Shown here: in pieces, positions 6,401 through 7,168 of the stretch
How the letters are laid out: every line of letters begins with the position of its first letter
How positions within the stretch are numbered: position 1 is the stretch's first letter
Assembly (NCBI GenBank): GCA_016765265.1
Contig: JAESQG010000524.1
Coordinates: 1 to 7,168 of the forward strand
Length of the DNA: 7,168 nt
From: Pseudomonadales bacterium
GTDB lineage: Bacteria; Pseudomonadota; Gammaproteobacteria; Pseudomonadales; DC-out160
Reading direction: 5' to 3'
The notes under the pieces: model-generated
Seen by the model: the letters and a program-made list of their open reading frames with translations, nothing else
Told to the model about the DNA's origin: nothing
Database searches by the model: none
Position numbers and translations under genes: made by a program

Positions 6401-7168
6401 CAGCTTTGTGACCCATCCGTTAGTACAAACCTACTATTTCTCAGGCACGGATATGCCCTTTGCCGGTCGTGTAGTGGTTCCATCCTACCTGCCCTCCACA
6501 GCAACCGTATCCAACTATCTCTATAATGTACCAGGCGCCATGCAAGGATTTGTTAAGCATCCCTTTGCGCCGGACTTAGATAAAGAACTAAGAGAGATTG
6601 ACCCGGACATCCCCTTACCTAAAGAAACCGTTACCGAAGTCTACAAACGGATTATCGCCGGTCACATGGAACCTGAAAACACAACTCAAGAAATCGAGCC
6701 CCTTGTCGAAGTCCAAGATACCGACTTATTAAAGCCGGTTAAAACTGTATTGATCCATGCTCGAGGCTGTACTGCGGTAAAACTTATCCGCGGTGCTCAG
6801 GCCCAAGGCATCAATATCGTACTGGTTCAATCAGATCCGGATATGGAATCCGTACCCGTGGATATGCTCGGTCCCAATGACCGCGTAGTATGCATCGGTG
6901 GTAACACCTCCGATGAGAGTTACCTCAACGCGCTAAGCGTGATAAACATCGCCGGTTATGAAGGAGTTGATTCACTCCACCCCGGCATTGGATTCCTCTC
7001 AGAGAGTAGCAGTTTTGCTAGCTTGGTACGCCAGCATAAGATTAACTTTATCGGCCCCCATGTGAGTAGCATGGAGACCATGGGTAACAAATCAAACGCC
7101 ATTAATACAGCACTGAAGATGAATGTACCGGTGGTGCCCGGTAGCCATGGGATCTTAACCAGCTCAGA
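3498..7168 (+). CDS. Single-chain acyl-CoA carboxylase: CT-alpha, CT-beta, biotin carboxylase (3'-partial)
   Basis: One open frame of 1223 codons with no stop, running past the window end. ATG 3498 is the first start after an in-frame TAA at 3480-3482; the Shine-Dalgarno is poor. Domains: (1) residues about 80-310 resemble AccA, the carboxyltransferase alpha subunit, with PVVTFMDTPGA (162-172), GLGFSGGA (207-214) and FNTIQPKGLAGI (231-242). (2) About 315-855 is a largely helical stretch I cannot assign. (3) About 856-1020 resembles AccD, the beta subunit, with GVTTGIGKF (862-870), SSGGMQTKEG (920-929) and DCTGGSQASF (961-970); the Cys4 zinc ribbon of bacterial AccD is not seen. (4) From about 1080 the biotin carboxylase N-domain begins: VLIHARG (1084-1090), SLHPGIGFLSES (1159-1170), FIGP (1184-1187) and MGNK (1195-1198), whose K1198 aligns with E. 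coli AccC K116. The ATP-grasp core and presumably a biotin carrier domain lie beyond. The expected reaction is ATP-dependent carboxylation of biotin and transfer to an acyl-CoA, probably acetyl-CoA to malonyl-CoA. Substrate is inferred. Confidence 0.88.
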   Translation, partial: MTDSAPNTDSTATITTPVETSVDELFSTAEKLAQDFSLFPNDSSHVIHDHIQGLVHDDVIEQKVAALKQMDIDEYVKSVVEPSESKTRTSAKAIIKKMGYKIIKEIDKGPLYCVEVEMDFGDRFRRVGFITQERTNNNGVWLPEHHKAAIEAARGFAQLSIPVVTFMDTPGADASEIANKGNQAHSISAIIAEMCNLEVPTVGIILGLGFSGGAIPLASTNVLLSVRDGVFNTIQPKGLAGIARQYNLSWQECARYVGVSAYELYQQGNIDGIIDFVPGESTEKLVNLSRAIVSSIISTERNSESFVANNAYIMNHYTRSLHRYLDDKRGIKKNRALFTGESTTEYLNVFGLGYRYLRYLGLRKRIKSTTIENYGRLSDLEIPKGDLDQRTSEERELAFKSWFEDCDKLIYNDTLAKSWKNYLDKKASVSDERGMLARLVLGEPKKKYDEARRELQFTIGLFLYNRWKTAAEDNFLALGLLLKQMSFERFIFHSEEIIDTHGLIQAIATSTDSLSEYIRENVSSSGKKLFQEPLKPAIDAQQTMTLLVAELNAILGKAFIHTKINTENLALSDELLQMIELPHGQSKLLTNRRLLECVYGEKLAPYLIQEDIKSSRDMTVLDVMQLDDLRDGFILECQNMLIFGHVYNTIIDKLSDIAKEANSYKVLSQSSVTQLLEPALEKASKFVIERQLSDQQPIPPSGDIQLEHYQSDIFSAWLDYFISSPRRGNFLSTVEEWKKSEFPRLSDTLLVIITFFFEKLLPEYYGSLRSGKAYEGRINPMRIGRRKDFWNRLSIAYQDLLIQELITKEKRKKLTTVNAFITEFFDDFVEQNANLMSADPVSFPGFRLSIEKALRNNVQPCGVTTGIGKFKAGEQSRRMGVLISNTAFQAGAFDMAGAEKFCKLLVECASHKLPIICFVSSGGMQTKEGAASLFSMSVVNDRITRFVRDNDLPVIIFGFGDCTGGSQASFVTHPLVQTYYFSGTDMPFAGRVVVPSYLPSTATVSNYLYNVPGAMQGFVKHPFAPDLDKELREIDPDIPLPKETVTEVYKRIIAGHMEPENTTQEIEPLVEVQDTDLLKPVKTVLIHARGCTAVKLIRGAQAQGINIVLVQSDPDMESVPVDMLGPNDRVVCIGGNTSDESYLNALSVINIAGYEGVDSLHPGIGFLSESSSFASLVRQHKINFIGPHVSSMETMGNKSNAINTALKMNVPVVPGSHGILTSS

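Noticed and set aside
3498..7168. Possibility that the large frame is a non-ribosomal peptide or polyketide synthase or a pyruvate carboxylase
   Set aside because: No ketosynthase, acyltransferase or condensation motifs are present, and both CT halves match AccA and AccD types, not the pyruvate carboxylase TIM-barrel transferase.

Overview
The window looks like chromosomal DNA of a gammaproteobacterium, probably marine or otherwise environmental. The DNA has moderate GC. It carries a YehS-type DUF1456 gene, a CvfB-type S1 protein, an RNase HI with an N-terminal hybrid-binding domain and a TetR regulator, all of which read most like gammaproteobacterial genes. The genus cannot be named from sequence reading alone. 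No tRNA, rRNA, CRISPR array, insertion sequence or phage gene was seen.

Left part (1-2188, all minus strand): two short gene groups concerned with RNA or housekeeping. Reading in the direction of transcription, an RNase HI gene (2188-1430) is followed after 6 nt by a small conserved-looking gene of unknown function (1423-1148). After a 118-nt gap with a good -10 box come a CvfB-like RNA-binding protein (1029-196) and, 19 nt later, the 5' end of a yehS-like DUF1456 gene (176 to beyond base 1).

Middle (2189-3497): a 321-nt divergent intergenic region separates RNase HI from a plus-strand TetR-family regulator (2510-3244). It has a perfect TATAAT for the regulator and, overlapping the -35 position, a 12-bp inverted repeat with 11 of 12 matches that looks like an operator. 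A 253-nt gap after the regulator holds a hexanucleotide repeat and a second TATAAT preceded by a GGGTA-N8-TACCC palindrome.

Right part (3498 to beyond 7168, plus strand): one uninterrupted reading frame of at least 1223 codons, which runs off the window. It reads as a single-chain acyl-CoA (probably acetyl-CoA) carboxylase with an unusual order: a carboxyltransferase alpha (AccA-like) domain, about 540 residues with no recognised domain, a carboxyltransferase beta (AccD-like) domain without a zinc ribbon, then the start of a biotin carboxylase (AccC-like) domain. Normal bacterial ACC is split over four genes. Eukaryotic single-chain ACC runs BC-BCCP-CT with the beta-like half of CT first. This CT-first, alpha-before-beta layout is the most interesting feature of the window. 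The TetR gene just upstream on the same strand suggests a regulated acyl-CoA or lipid module, but that link is inference.
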